Positions 1 through 10,089 are shown, counted from the stretch's first letter. The stretch is DNA of 64,000 nucleotides from UBA8401 sp041665525 (GCA_041665525.1 JBAYIS010000007.1:62001-126000); one strand, 5' to 3'. Program-made: numbers and translations. Notes: a model not told the origin generated them from the sequence alone.

Positions 1-221
1 TCACTTTTGGTGTTTTCCCGTCCATTCTTCGTTCAGATTCCTCTCGATCAAAATCAAATTCAATTACCGATAAATACTCTATAGAACATAATGACATAAG
101 CTTGAAATGTCAATCAGGAGCGATATCAATAGAAGCAGAAGTGATGTGCGTTTTCAATAATCGCAATTTTGCCATGGTATTCCCGGCACTGTATTCTTCA
201 TTACAATTTTCTAATACCTTT
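1..221. other. Non-coding, nothing recognised
   Basis: No open reading frame with recognisable content and no clear repeat or RNA gene is seen here. The stretch lies beyond the terminator of the minus-strand LamG gene and ends at the window edge. Confidence 0.4.
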
Positions 222-260
222 TAAAAAACAACGAGGGCAGTGAAACAGACTGCCCCCGTG
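222..260 (-). terminator. Rho-independent terminator after the triple-LamG gene
   Basis: Read on the minus strand, a GGGCAGT...ACTGCCC stem with a short loop is followed by a run of T. It lies about 50 bp past the stop codon of the minus-strand gene ending at 310, so it probably ends the whole minus-strand exoprotein locus. Confidence 0.75.
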
Positions 261-309
261 TACCGCAACAGCAGAACATCGCTGTTATTTTAGTGTGTAT
301 CAGGTGATA

Positions 310-2550
310 CTATTTTAACAACATCATCTTCTTTATGGCCGCAAATGAGCCCGCTTCGATCTTATAGAAATAGATTCCGCTGGAAAGATTGCTGCCGTTA
401 AATGATGCAACATGTTTCCCGGCATGCAGCTGCTGATTGACAATGGTCGCAACCTGTTGACCCAACAGATTGTACACCTTCACGGTCACCCAGCTGTCGG
501 CAAGTATTGAGAATTCGATCGTTGTTGACGGATTAAAAGGATTGGGATAATTCTGGCTTAACTCATACGAAGTTGCGACAACATCATTGCGTGATTCTAC
601 GCCGGCAACGATCACTTTACCATATTGTGCCACTTGCGAATCTGACAGCGAATAATTCCAAACGTTGATCTCGGCAACATCGATGTCCCCGTCATCACCG
701 TCGTCATCTGCGAACATCAGCAATGAACGGGAGAGCGAAAACCGATCATCAACGGGCGAGGCAGTCCCGGCCAAGATCAGCTTGCCATCGAGAAAATATT
801 TATGATGTGTTCCATTTTTTACAGAAACCGCGAGGCGGTGCCAAATATTCGCTGTCACTGCGGTGACAGAATATCCTGTTGCGCCGGTACCAACAACTCC
901 GGTCGAAGATTTGATAAAGCAATCGCCGTCATTTGCATTGTTCGTATCGGTCTGGAAAAAATTATACCAGCGTGCAATATCGGGGATCTTAAAATCGACC
1001 ATAACGGTATATTCATTGATCCGGGCGAGCGAATCCACGCCGCCGCCATTCGGATTAAAATCATGGGTCAGTTTCAGATAGCTTCCTTTCGGAACCCGGA
1101 CTGCGCCGTTTCCGGCGATCGGGCCGGCAATTGCCGAATCTTTTCCGACTAAGACAAGATCCTTTCCGAATCCTGGAGCCGCCGCATGAATATTCAAAGC
1201 ATCATCAAATGTCCATTTGCCATGAAGGACACTATCCACAAACACTTTCCCGAGTGTTGCAACTTCTCCATCGCCGAGTGCATAATTCCACATTCTCAGT
1301 TCGGCGATGTCGATATCCCCATCTTCACCGTCATCGTCCGCAAACATCAGCAGCAATGTATCAAGTCCGAATCTGCCGTCGATCGCCTGCACGGTACCTG
1401 CAAGAAACAGCCCGCCGTCAAGATAATAATTATAGTGCGTACCATTCTTTACCGAAACGACCAATCGATGCCATTCGTTCGAAGTGACAACGGTCGAGGA
1501 ATAACCGGTTGCCGTAGTTCCAAGCAACCCGGTGGTTTTTTTTATGAAGCAATCACCATCATCGGTATTTTGCGGATTTAATTGGTAGAAGTTGTACCAT
1601 TTCGAATAGTCCGGAATCTGGAAATCGATCATCACAGAATATTCGTTTACGCGCGGAAGTGTATCTGAACCGCTGCCGTTTGGACGGAACTTGTGCATTA
1701 ATTGATAATGACTTCCTTTGAAAATCCGGACTGCACCATTACCCGGACTCGGCCCGGTCACAACAGAATCCGTTCCGATGAGCACCAGGTCTTTGCCGAA
1801 ACCGGCAGACACTGCAGTGCGATTAAACGAATTATCAAAAGTCCATTTCGACTGACGTTTGACGGGAATTGGTGTTCCAAGTTCTGATACTTCATCCGTC
1901 GTCAACGGACGATCCCATATCGCTAATTCGGCAACATCGATTACACCATCATCGCCGTCATTGTCCGCGAACATTAACACAAGATTCTCCATCGCCCATC
2001 TGCTGCTGTCGATATTTTGCGGCGTTCCTTCTTTAATCAGCACTCCGTCAAGATAGGTAACGTATTGCGTGCCGTTCTTTACTGAAATAACCAACCGATG
2101 CCACAAGGTATCTGTTGCACCCGTCAGTGAATATCCGGTGGAACCATTGCCGATGATGCCGGTATTCGGCTTCACAAACAATTCACCGTCGCTTCCATTT
2201 GTCGTATCGGTCTGATAGAACGTGTACCATTTGGTCGTATCGAGCAGACGAAAATCGATCATCATTGAATATTCATTGACGCGCAATGTTCCTCCGCCGT
2301 TTGGAGCAATTCCATGTTCCATCTTAAAATAACTGCCGAGGGGAATCCTGACTGCACCATTGCCGGCAAGAGGTCCCGGTACTGCGGAATCACTTCCGAC
2401 CAGAACGAGATCTTTACCTGTGCCTGCCGCAGTAAGATTTGCCGGATTGTCAAATGTCCACCGACCTTGTGGTGTTTGTCCATATCCGTTTCCGGATATG
2501 AGCGCTATTGTTACCAGCAATAGCACGGATGTTCGAAACAAGTTCTTCAT
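310..2550 (-). CDS. Secreted triple LamG-domain protein with T9SS sorting domain
   Basis: 746 aa. A signal peptide (about residues 1-24, ending GYGQ) is followed by three tandem LamG/concanavalin-like domains (about 27-228, 233-440 and 443-650). Each carries the same acidic DDGDDG-type strand near its end, which is typical of Ca-binding lectin-like folds. The last 80 or so residues are a type A T9SS sorting domain with NYPNPFNPSTT and a terminal beta sandwich. No catalytic domain is visible, so a binding or adhesin role on the cell surface is inferred. The ATG overlaps the stop of the upstream LamG-phosphoesterase gene in an ATGA arrangement (2547-2550), which suggests translational coupling. 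A hairpin terminator follows the gene. The domain family is firm; the ligand is unknown. Confidence 0.85.
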   Translation of the reverse strand: MKNLFRTSVLLLVTIALISGNGYGQTPQGRWTFDNPANLTAAGTGKDLVLVGSDSAVPGPLAGNGAVRIPLGSYFKMEHGIAPNGGGTLRVNEYSMMIDFRLLDTTKWYTFYQTDTTNGSDGELFVKPNTGIIGNGSTGYSLTGATDTLWHRLVISVKNGTQYVTYLDGVLIKEGTPQNIDSSRWAMENLVLMFADNDGDDGVIDVAELAIWDRPLTTDEVSELGTPIPVKRQSKWTFDNSFNRTAVSAGFGKDLVLIGTDSVVTGPSPGNGAVRIFKGSHYQLMHKFRPNGSGSDTLPRVNEYSVMIDFQIPDYSKWYNFYQLNPQNTDDGDCFIKKTTGLLGTTATGYSSTVVTSNEWHRLVVSVKNGTHYNYYLDGGLFLAGTVQAIDGRFGLDTLLLMFADDDGEDGDIDIAELRMWNYALGDGEVATLGKVFVDSVLHGKWTFDDALNIHAAAPGFGKDLVLVGKDSAIAGPIAGNGAVRVPKGSYLKLTHDFNPNGGGVDSLARINEYTVMVDFKIPDIARWYNFFQTDTNNANDGDCFIKSSTGVVGTGATGYSVTAVTANIWHRLAVSVKNGTHHKYFLDGKLILAGTASPVDDRFSLSRSLLMFADDDGDDGDIDVAEINVWNYSLSDSQVAQYGKVIVAGVESRNDVVATSYELSQNYPNPFNPSTTIEFSILADSWVTVKVYNLLGQQVATIVNQQLHAGKHVASFNGSNLSSGIYFYKIEAGSFAAIKKMMLLK

Positions 2551-4880
2551 CGTGAAGTACTCCTTATCGTTGGTTGTGAGTGTGAATTAGGTTGTTGTTT
2601 CTTACTGCTGTTTCGTTTTGCTTTTGATGATGTATATTCATACTTCGTTGAAGGTCGTGACCAATCGCTCCACCGCAGATTATGGTCTCGGTATTTCACG
2701 CGATAATAGAAAGATCTCTTCTGTGCGATTTTTTTCACCGGGATCTGCAGATTGGTCAATTCAATTCCCTTATTCTTATCGATTGGGTTGAAATGGCTAT
2801 CTCTGCCATACACATTTTTCCAATGCATCATCGTATCGAGGGCGATTTTTATAAAAGATGTATCGTACGCAATCTGCAGTCGAACGGTCATCAATGAATC
2901 ATGTCCGTTCACCGGAGTGGAATGGAACACGAACCGGTTTTTCACAATCGTCGGAGCCGATACTATCGGCGCTGCCGGCGCCGGTTGCCTGGCTTTCCGA
3001 TACCAAGAATCCAATGCTTTACTCTCCTCAATCCTGTCTGAATTCCCAAGACTGTACATTGTTCCCGTATAGGAATGATGAGCGATATCGATTTCAACAA
3101 TCTGAAAACAGAAATGATCAAGCGTTACGTGAATGTTTTGATGGTCATAATTCTTAAATGCTCCCCAACGATCGATATCTCCTCCTCCGCCTCCGTTACA
3201 GACAATCCGGAAATCTCCGCCATTTGTTTTCGACTCGATTGTTCCCCGCTCAAATCCATGGGTATGGCCGTAGGTCAATTGAACAACCTTGGAGTACTTC
3301 TGAAGAATCGGCAGGAGAACATTCCGCACATACCGTGGACCGGAATCGTAACCGATGGCTTCCCCCCATAATTCAGTGACCGGCATGTGGTGCGTCAGCA
3401 GCGTGACAAAATCAATTGAAGTATCTGCTTGTGCCTCGGCTAATTTCTTATCGAGCACCTGTGCCTGTTCGGCACCAAGAGATGCAGCAATATCCGTATT
3501 GATGCCAATGACCAATGTATTTGCAAATCGAGCAGACCATATTCGCTCCGCCAACGGATCAGGAGCGGATTTCAGTGAAATGTCGTCGTACTTTGTATAG
3601 GTATAATAATTCACTCCGGCATCGCCATCCCTTCCGTTATCCGGACGGTCATGATTCCCAGGCACTGTGAGAAAAGGAATGGAGGCGGAAACAACAGACA
3701 TAGGAGCAAAAAACAGTTTTGAATATTCAGCAGCATTTCTGCCGAAAATAACCAGGTCGCCTGAATGCAGTACCGCATTGATCTGGTTATGGATATCCTC
3801 ACCGTAGAGTTCCGAGATTTTTTGCCTCGCTGCGGTAATCACTCTCATTGACTTCGCGGTGTCCGAATTATGTGTATCACTGATCATCAGAAAACGAATT
3901 TTTCCTGTAAAGTCGTATGCCGGCTGTGTTCGCATTGTGAAAATCGCAGATGAATCGGAACTGCTTTTAACTCGGTAAAAATATTCTGTATCCGGTTTCA
4001 AGCCGGTCAGCAATACGGTGTGCCAGCGGTGAGCAATCGCGATCCGTTCGCTGTTGCCGGTAACTACCATCCCCAGAGATGCCGACGTACCGTATTCAAC
4101 CCGGGTGCCGGTCGTAGACGTATCATGCCAACAGACATAAACGGACGTAGGTGTTGGCGCCTGCAGATAGGGAACAATGGGCAAGTGTTTGGGGTGAACG
4201 TTATGCCCGAAACCTCCGAGCGCAGCCACTTCTTCGGCGGTGAGCACGGTATCCCAGATTGCGATTTCCGCACAATCGATCTCCGCATTCTCTCCGTCAT
4301 TATCGGCAAACATCAACAACAGTGAATCAAGTGCAAATCTTCCGTCAATCGGCAATACTCCTCCTTCATTCACTGGTTCCCCGTCCAAATACGATATCTG
4401 CTGTACGCCGTTCTGAACGGTCAAAACAAATCTATACCACTCATTGGGAATTACTGCGTATGAAGTATATCCGGTCGGTTGTATCCCGATGTTTTCATTT
4501 GTGTTAATGAAAAAGTCTCCGTCGCTGGTATTGCTCAAATCAGTTTGAAATAACGATTTCCATGCGCCTGCTACGGGTACTTTAAGATCGATCAGGATCG
4601 TATATTGATTGACCCTGGAACCGCCGCCGTTGGCGTGCATCCCGTGCCTTATTGCATAATAACTTCCATTGCCGATTCGCACGGCTCCGTTCCCTTGTTT
4701 CGGACCGGGAACCAACGTATGTCTTCCATTCAACATCAATGGTGAACCGGCTTCTGCCTTTACGATGTTCGTCGTGTCATCAAATTTCCACCAACCCTTG
4801 CGTTCCGGCAGTTGTCTGCCGAAAAGAGGTATGCAACACATGAAGAACAAAAACAGCAATCGCAATTTTTTCGTAACCAC
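2547..4880 (-). CDS. LamG + purple-acid-phosphatase-like metallophosphoesterase, no sorting tag
   Basis: 777 aa with a GTG start and a hydrophobic export signal (residues 5-20). Domain order: LamG (about 25-225), a fibronectin-III-like domain of the purple acid phosphatase N-terminal type (about 236-320), and a calcineurin-like metallophosphoesterase (about 330-610). The full metal-ligand set is present: SDTHN, SGDLV, GNHD, THHMP and GHTHG. A second beta-rich domain follows. A phosphomono- or phosphodiesterase acting outside the cell is inferred. The paralogue at 5337-7838 ends in a T9SS sorting domain; this protein instead ends in a short basic, Ser/Lys-rich tail whose stop overlaps the next gene's ATG. 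It may therefore be anchored or exported differently. Its promoter carries one of the shared palindromes. Confidence 0.85.
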   Translation of the reverse strand: MVTKKLRLLFLFFMCCIPLFGRQLPERKGWWKFDDTTNIVKAEAGSPLMLNGRHTLVPGPKQGNGAVRIGNGSYYAIRHGMHANGGGSRVNQYTILIDLKVPVAGAWKSLFQTDLSNTSDGDFFINTNENIGIQPTGYTSYAVIPNEWYRFVLTVQNGVQQISYLDGEPVNEGGVLPIDGRFALDSLLLMFADNDGENAEIDCAEIAIWDTVLTAEEVAALGGFGHNVHPKHLPIVPYLQAPTPTSVYVCWHDTSTTGTRVEYGTSASLGMVVTGNSERIAIAHRWHTVLLTGLKPDTEYFYRVKSSSDSSAIFTMRTQPAYDFTGKIRFLMISDTHNSDTAKSMRVITAARQKISELYGEDIHNQINAVLHSGDLVIFGRNAAEYSKLFFAPMSVVSASIPFLTVPGNHDRPDNGRDGDAGVNYYTYTKYDDISLKSAPDPLAERIWSARFANTLVIGINTDIAASLGAEQAQVLDKKLAEAQADTSIDFVTLLTHHMPVTELWGEAIGYDSGPRYVRNVLLPILQKYSKVVQLTYGHTHGFERGTIESKTNGGDFRIVCNGGGGGDIDRWGAFKNYDHQNIHVTLDHFCFQIVEIDIAHHSYTGTMYSLGNSDRIEESKALDSWYRKARQPAPAAPIVSAPTIVKNRFVFHSTPVNGHDSLMTVRLQIAYDTSFIKIALDTMMHWKNVYGRDSHFNPIDKNKGIELTNLQIPVKKIAQKRSFYYRVKYRDHNLRWSDWSRPSTKYEYTSSKAKRNSSKKQQPNSHSQPTIRSTSR

Positions 4881-4940
4881 TCGTATCTGGTATCCTTGAA
4901 ATAAAAAAAGTGAACGGAGTATGCTTCACACCGCAACATC

Positions 4941-4990
4941 AAAGTACCGCATCATGGTACAATCGACAATCCCACGTACGTGGTATCTTG
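4941..4990 (-). promoter_or_regulatory. Regulon promoter A with CCACGTACGTGG activator site
   Basis: On the minus strand the perfect 12-bp palindrome CCACGTACGTGG (4972-4983) is followed by 2 bp, a -35-like TTGTCG (4964-4969), exactly 17 bp, and a -10-like TACTTT (4941-4946). The flanks AAGATA and GATTGT match sites B and C. The predicted transcript starts about 55 nt before the LamG-phosphoesterase GTG. Placement of the palindrome just upstream of -35 suits an activator; that the linked NarL-type regulator binds here is inference. Confidence 0.8.
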
Positions 4991-5141
4991 CGGCGGTGAT
5001 GGATAAGTACAATGCGAGGAACATTGCGGTAAGGGAGGAACTATAATGGGAAGATATTCAACAACTGAAAAGACTCATGCGGTCGTTTGTCCGTAAACGG
5101 ATGCGATATTTACTCGAGACCTCTGAAATATTATTTAAGAC

Positions 5142-5336
5142 TTCCGAAAAAGTCATTGCCCCTAAGGGGTCCCTTTGGGACGAGGAGCGAAGCGACGAAG
5201 TTCCGCCTTTTTGAATCCCGCACGAGCGGAATCCAAAAAGCGGGACAATCTGCTTAAAACAAACGAAAAAACGAGATTCACCCAAATGGATCCCTTTAGG
5301 GAATGACATCGATTTGGGATTTTTCGGATGTCTCAA
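5142..5336. repeat. Hairpin-rich intergenic repeat region
   Basis: This gene-free stretch holds several short inverted repeats, including CCCCTAAGGGG and GTCCCTTTGGGAC (5169-5181), and the text GAGGAGCGAAGCGACGAAG. A 34-bp element at 5213-5246 recurs, imperfectly and on the other strand, at 31265-31298. It looks like decayed dispersed repeat material between the two LamG-phosphoesterase genes. The remainder of 4881-5336 holds promoter A and nothing else recognised. Confidence 0.5.
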
Positions 5337-7838
5337 CTATTTATTGACGATCAGTTTTTTTACAGAAACAAACGTTCCGGATTCAAGAACGTAGAAATAC
5401 ATTCCTGTCGACAGAAGAGAAGCATCCACTTGAACGGAATATGTACCGGCGATCTGAGACATGTTCACAACAGTAATAACCTCCCTTCCCAGCACATCAT
5501 AGAGACTCAATCGGACCAACCCCGATACAGGAATACTGTAACGAATAGTTGTAAAGGGATTGAACGGATTCGGGTAGTTCTGTTCAAGATTGTATGCAAT
5601 CGGATGCCGGCTCTGTTCTTCGCTGACACCAAGTGCTATGCCGACGGAACTGTAGGACCAATCACTCCATTGTAAATTGTGGTCGCGATATTTCACACGA
5701 CAATAGACTGAACTTCCTTCGGCAAAACGAGTGCGGGGAATCTGAAGTGCCGTAAGATCGATCCCTGCATTTCTATCAACAGGATTGTACTGCGCGTCCC
5801 TTCCATAGACATCCTTCCACGAAACGGCAGTATCAACGGCAATTTGTGAAAATGAAGTATCGTATGCGATCTGCATCCGTACCGTCATCAACGAATCCGG
5901 ACCGCTCGTTGGAGAAGAATGAAACACAACACTGTTCGTAAGAAGTGTCGGCGCAAAGACGGTGGGCACTGCTGGCACGGTTTGATTGATCTTTCGATAC
6001 CATGTGTCCAGTAGTTCATTATTATATACTTTGCTTGAATTCCCAATACTATACATCGATCCCGTAAACGTTTTTTTAGCAACATCGATTTCAATAATCT
6101 GATAGAAAAAATGATCGAGGGAAATATGTATTGAGGGATAGTTCACATTAATGTACGATCCCCATCGATCCGTATTCCCGCCGCCGCCGCCTCCACAGAC
6201 AATTCGAAAATCGCCTCCGTTTACAGTTGATTCGATCGTTCCTCGTTCAAAACCGTGGGTATGTCCATAACTCACCTGCACCACTTTGGAGAACTGTTTC
6301 AAAATCGGCAAAAGACCATCGCGAACATAATTCGGCGTCGGAAAATAGCCGGCTCCTTCCCCCCACAGTTCGGAATACGGCAGATGATGGAAAAGGCAGA
6401 GAATGAAATCAACGGTCGGATCGGATTGCGACTGCGCCAGCTTGTTATACAGCATTATTTTCTGAAGTTCAGTTTCGTAATTCGTGTTCAACCCGATCAC
6501 CACCGTATTGGCAAAGCGAACCGACCAAAATTCCTCCTTCGGTACAGAAGGGAGTTTGATCAATGAGATACTGTCGTATTTCATGAACGCATAAAAACTA
6601 GAGCCGACGTCATGATTCCCCTGCACTGTAAGAAATGGAACCGCAGTAGAAAAAATCGACATTGGTGTAAAATATAACTTCGGGAATTCGTCGATATTCC
6701 CGCCGGACATTACAATGTCGCCCGTGTGCAGTACGGCATTGATCTGATTATGAATATCAGCACCATATAATTCCGTGATCTTATTTTTCGCCGCAGTGAG
6801 GACCTTCATCGGCTTGGACGTATCGGAATTATGCGTATCGCTCAACAACAAGAATCTAATCTTTCCGGAATATCCCGGCTCAGGCAGTGTCCTGAATTTT
6901 AACTCTTTCGATACGTTTTCTCCGCTTTTTGATCGGTAAAAATACTCCGTATTTGGAGTCAAACCCGACAATTGTACGGTGTGCCACCGGTACGATGCAC
7001 CGATGATCTCGCTCGATCCTGATACAACCGATCCGAATGATGAAGTCGTGCCGTATTCAACACTTGTTCCAGTTTCTGATGTGTCTCCCCAATTAATGAT
7101 GATCGACGTTGGGGATGGTGATTGTAAATACTGAACGATCGGAACTGTTTTGGGAACGATGACATGTCCGTATCCGCCGAGTGCAGAAATGTTGGATGCT
7201 GAAAGCGCAGAATTCCACACGGCAAGTTCCGCACAATCAAGTTCCCCATCCTCACCGTCATTATCGGCGAACATCAGCAGTTGCGTGTCAAGAGCAAATC
7301 GTCCGTCCAGTCCCTGGACTGTCCCATTATTGATCAGTTGACCATCGACAAATAACTGAAAATGAGTACCGTTCTTCACAGAAATAACGAGGCGATACCA
7401 TTCGTTTGGTGTGACCGAAAAAGATGAATAGCCGGTCGCCGAAACACCGATCGAACCTCCGGATGGGTTGATGAAGCATTCACCGTCGCTGGTATTGCTC
7501 TTATCAGTCTGAAAGAAACACTTCCATGATGCGATCGATGATACCCGGAAATCGATCATCAGCGAATATTCATTGACCCGAGTGCCGCCGCCGTTCGGAC
7601 TAATCCCGTGAGTCATTAAATAGTAACTGCCGGCACCGATTCGCACTGCGCCGTTCCCAGCAGCTGGTCCAGCTATCACTTGATGAGTACCGGAGAGAGT
7701 TAAAGCCATTCCCGTTGATGCTTTCAATGCATCGCCAGCATCATCAAATGTCCACGAACCTTGTTTTTCTGGTACTTGATTAAATAAAGGCAGAATGCCG
7801 AAGAATGAAAGGAGAATGATACGCTGTAATTTTTTCAT
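5337..7838 (-). CDS. LamG + purple-acid-phosphatase-like metallophosphoesterase with T9SS sorting domain
   Basis: 833 aa, an ATG start and a signal peptide (about residues 1-20). It is a paralogue of the protein at 2547-4880 with the same order: LamG (about 22-225), PAP-type fibronectin III domain (about 235-320) and calcineurin-like phosphoesterase (about 330-600). The metal motifs are SDTHN, TGDIV, GNHDV, FHHLP and GHTHG. A second beta domain and a C-terminal T9SS domain (NYPNPFNPFTT) follow. A cell-surface phosphoesterase with a carbohydrate- or glycan-binding module is inferred. No copy of the shared promoter palindrome is seen in the 250 bp upstream, so it is probably co-transcribed with the LamG/CBM9-like gene before it. 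Confidence 0.87.
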   Translation of the reverse strand: MKKLQRIILLSFFGILPLFNQVPEKQGSWTFDDAGDALKASTGMALTLSGTHQVIAGPAAGNGAVRIGAGSYYLMTHGISPNGGGTRVNEYSLMIDFRVSSIASWKCFFQTDKSNTSDGECFINPSGGSIGVSATGYSSFSVTPNEWYRLVISVKNGTHFQLFVDGQLINNGTVQGLDGRFALDTQLLMFADNDGEDGELDCAELAVWNSALSASNISALGGYGHVIVPKTVPIVQYLQSPSPTSIIINWGDTSETGTSVEYGTTSSFGSVVSGSSEIIGASYRWHTVQLSGLTPNTEYFYRSKSGENVSKELKFRTLPEPGYSGKIRFLLLSDTHNSDTSKPMKVLTAAKNKITELYGADIHNQINAVLHTGDIVMSGGNIDEFPKLYFTPMSIFSTAVPFLTVQGNHDVGSSFYAFMKYDSISLIKLPSVPKEEFWSVRFANTVVIGLNTNYETELQKIMLYNKLAQSQSDPTVDFILCLFHHLPYSELWGEGAGYFPTPNYVRDGLLPILKQFSKVVQVSYGHTHGFERGTIESTVNGGDFRIVCGGGGGGNTDRWGSYINVNYPSIHISLDHFFYQIIEIDVAKKTFTGSMYSIGNSSKVYNNELLDTWYRKINQTVPAVPTVFAPTLLTNSVVFHSSPTSGPDSLMTVRMQIAYDTSFSQIAVDTAVSWKDVYGRDAQYNPVDRNAGIDLTALQIPRTRFAEGSSVYCRVKYRDHNLQWSDWSYSSVGIALGVSEEQSRHPIAYNLEQNYPNPFNPFTTIRYSIPVSGLVRLSLYDVLGREVITVVNMSQIAGTYSVQVDASLLSTGMYFYVLESGTFVSVKKLIVNK

Positions 7839-7959
7839 ATGCGTTCTTATACATTGTATCGAGGAAGGAACATGCAGGCGGTAACACAGCGGCAGAACAG
7901 GACTCGGAAGATACAGAAGCCTGTATCTATCGCCCTGTTATTGTAGAAATATTTCCCAT

Positions 7960-7983
7960 GGTAGTCAATAAATCGTGACTACC
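7960..7983. promoter_or_regulatory. Perfect 8-bp inverted repeat between two LamG genes
   Basis: GGTAGTCA and TGACTACC are separated by 8 bp in the 250-bp gap between the minus-strand genes at 8089-10089 and 5337-7838. No T-run follows on the minus strand, so it is not a standard terminator. It could be an RNA stem in the intercistronic region or a protein-binding site. Confidence 0.35.
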
Positions 7984-8088
7984 GTGCTCGCAGTAACGTC
8001 AGGAAGAGGTCGTACGAATGACTGTAATCGCACGAACTCTCTCCCAAAAACGTCTTGCCTATACGTATTTCCTTTTATTCGACCGGTG

Positions 8089-10089
8089 CTATTTCACCAG
8101 TGTCATTTTCTTCACTGAACTGAACGATCCGGATTCGAGTCTGTATATATACATTCCGGATGCCAGCTTCGATGCATCGAGAGTCACTGTGTATGAACCT
8201 GCTTCCTGAAATTGGTTGACCACGTTCAGTACTTCCCGACCCAGCACATCATACACTTTCAAACTGGTCGTGCCCGATTGCGGCAGTGTGAATGCAATGT
8301 TCGTCGTTGGATTGAATGGATTCGGATAGTTCTGCGACAATGCGAATGTCGATGCGATGGCAGATATGCGTTTCACACTCGTCGTCCATGCGTTTCCGAT
8401 CCAGGTATGGGTCCAGTTATACATATTCTGCCAGGAATTATCGTTGTTGTTCGGCGAATAGCTAAGGATTCCTTCGCGGCCTGATGTTGCATCACGATCA
8501 TTTATGGAGAAATCAATCGGAATGCGCATTCCTACTTGCGGAGCGAAAACACTGTCTCCGGGGATGATCGCAGCAATGGCATCAAAAGACATTCGAGCTT
8601 CAACAATATATCCCGGGGTAACATTTTTTTCTTTCCATATATAATTTACACCGGGATACATCACGATTTCATTCCCGATTCCTTTGTCATTATTGATCCG
8701 ATTTTTAGAAAACCGGAGCATATATTCCGGCGTCGCTCCCCGTTTATACCCTGCATGTCCGCCGCCTCTCCAGTCATAAAGGCCGATATTCAAGTCTGGA
8801 GCATCATTCGACCACGTGGACACTGCATCACTCGTATCGACATTGACAATATCATCAACAACATCGAATGCTATATACAGATACTCTGCATCCACGGCGA
8901 GATATGCTTTCACAGAAAGATCAAGACTATCGGAAATCGTTCCACCCGGCACCGTATGTGCCGTTGGCTTCGTACTGAACGCATTCAATACGATCGGAGC
9001 TATGGCGGTCCATTCTGTTAGATCGCCGTCTGCGACAAAGTTTGCCGGCGCATCCGGTGAAATAACTGGAACTCCTTTTGCTTTTGTTGTTATCGGAGCG
9101 GAAGCAAGGGCAGGATCGCCGGCATTTCCTAATGCATCCATAGCATTAACACCGTAGTAGTATGTAACGTCCTGATCCGTTACCGGTGCGATTGGGTAAT
9201 GTGTGGCGGTCTGAGTACCCAACGCGATATTAAATGGTGCAAGATGATCAATTGTTGAATCAATTTTTACAAAAGGTTGTTCGCTGAAATACACATTATA
9301 TTTTGAACCGGGTTCTTCCGGTACATCGGTCCAGACAATTGTATTCGAGTTCGTGCCCGCTGTTGCAACAACATCCGTCGGCGGCACAGGCGGCTCTTTA
9401 TCCAGTTCATGGCCGAATCCGCCCAATTCGAGAATCTGGGCATCTGTCAGTGCGGTATTCCACACTGCGATCTCAGCGCAATCCATCTCGCCGTCATCCC
9501 CGTCATCATCACCGAACATCAGCATCGATTTATCCAATGAGAAACGGATATGGTCCACTGCCTGCACATTTCCTGTTTTGATCTTCTGACCGTCGATATA
9601 GTAATCAAAATGCTCGCCGTTCTTCACAGAGATGACGAAACGGAACCATTCGTTCGCCGTCACTGCCCACAAGGAGTATCCTGTCGTTGCATTACCAATC
9701 GTCGCTCCTGTTTTGTTGATGAACAATTCGCCGTCATTTGCATTATTGGTGTCCGTCTGAAAGAAACACTTCCATGCACCGACGGTCGGCACACGAAAAT
9801 CGATCATCATTGTATATTCATTTACCCGTGTCCCGCCGCCGTTGGGGTTCATGCCGTGCCGCAGGATGTAATGGTTTCCGATGTCAAGCTTCACCGCTCC
9901 ATTTCCCACATCCGGACCATCGATCACTTGGTGGGATCCGACAAGAATTAACGATTGGCCGATATCCGCTTTTAAAACATCTGCTGCATCATCAAATTTC
10001 CACCAGCCCTGTTTTTCAGGTAGCTGGCCGAACAGCAATGAACCGCTGCAGATCAGCAGCAGGAAGAATACGAAAGGAATTTTTTTCAT
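8089..10089 (-). CDS. Secreted LamG + FN3 + CBM9-like protein with T9SS sorting domain
   Basis: 666 aa. A signal peptide (about 1-22, ending LLFG) precedes a LamG domain (about 23-230), a fibronectin type III domain (about 235-335), and a family-9-like carbohydrate-binding/DOMON-type beta domain (about 345-565; note DGDLTEW and YLYIAFDVVDD). A T9SS type A domain (NYPNPFNPTTN) closes the protein. No catalytic residues are visible; a surface glycan-binding protein is inferred. The ATG follows an AGGATAT sequence on the minus strand. Promoter B with the shared palindrome lies just upstream, and this gene probably leads an operon continuing into the LamG-phosphoesterase at 5337-7838. Confidence 0.82.
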   Translation of the reverse strand: MKKIPFVFFLLLICSGSLLFGQLPEKQGWWKFDDAADVLKADIGQSLILVGSHQVIDGPDVGNGAVKLDIGNHYILRHGMNPNGGGTRVNEYTMMIDFRVPTVGAWKCFFQTDTNNANDGELFINKTGATIGNATTGYSLWAVTANEWFRFVISVKNGEHFDYYIDGQKIKTGNVQAVDHIRFSLDKSMLMFGDDDGDDGEMDCAEIAVWNTALTDAQILELGGFGHELDKEPPVPPTDVVATAGTNSNTIVWTDVPEEPGSKYNVYFSEQPFVKIDSTIDHLAPFNIALGTQTATHYPIAPVTDQDVTYYYGVNAMDALGNAGDPALASAPITTKAKGVPVISPDAPANFVADGDLTEWTAIAPIVLNAFSTKPTAHTVPGGTISDSLDLSVKAYLAVDAEYLYIAFDVVDDIVNVDTSDAVSTWSNDAPDLNIGLYDWRGGGHAGYKRGATPEYMLRFSKNRINNDKGIGNEIVMYPGVNYIWKEKNVTPGYIVEARMSFDAIAAIIPGDSVFAPQVGMRIPIDFSINDRDATSGREGILSYSPNNNDNSWQNMYNWTHTWIGNAWTTSVKRISAIASTFALSQNYPNPFNPTTNIAFTLPQSGTTSLKVYDVLGREVLNVVNQFQEAGSYTVTLDASKLASGMYIYRLESGSFSSVKKMTLVK

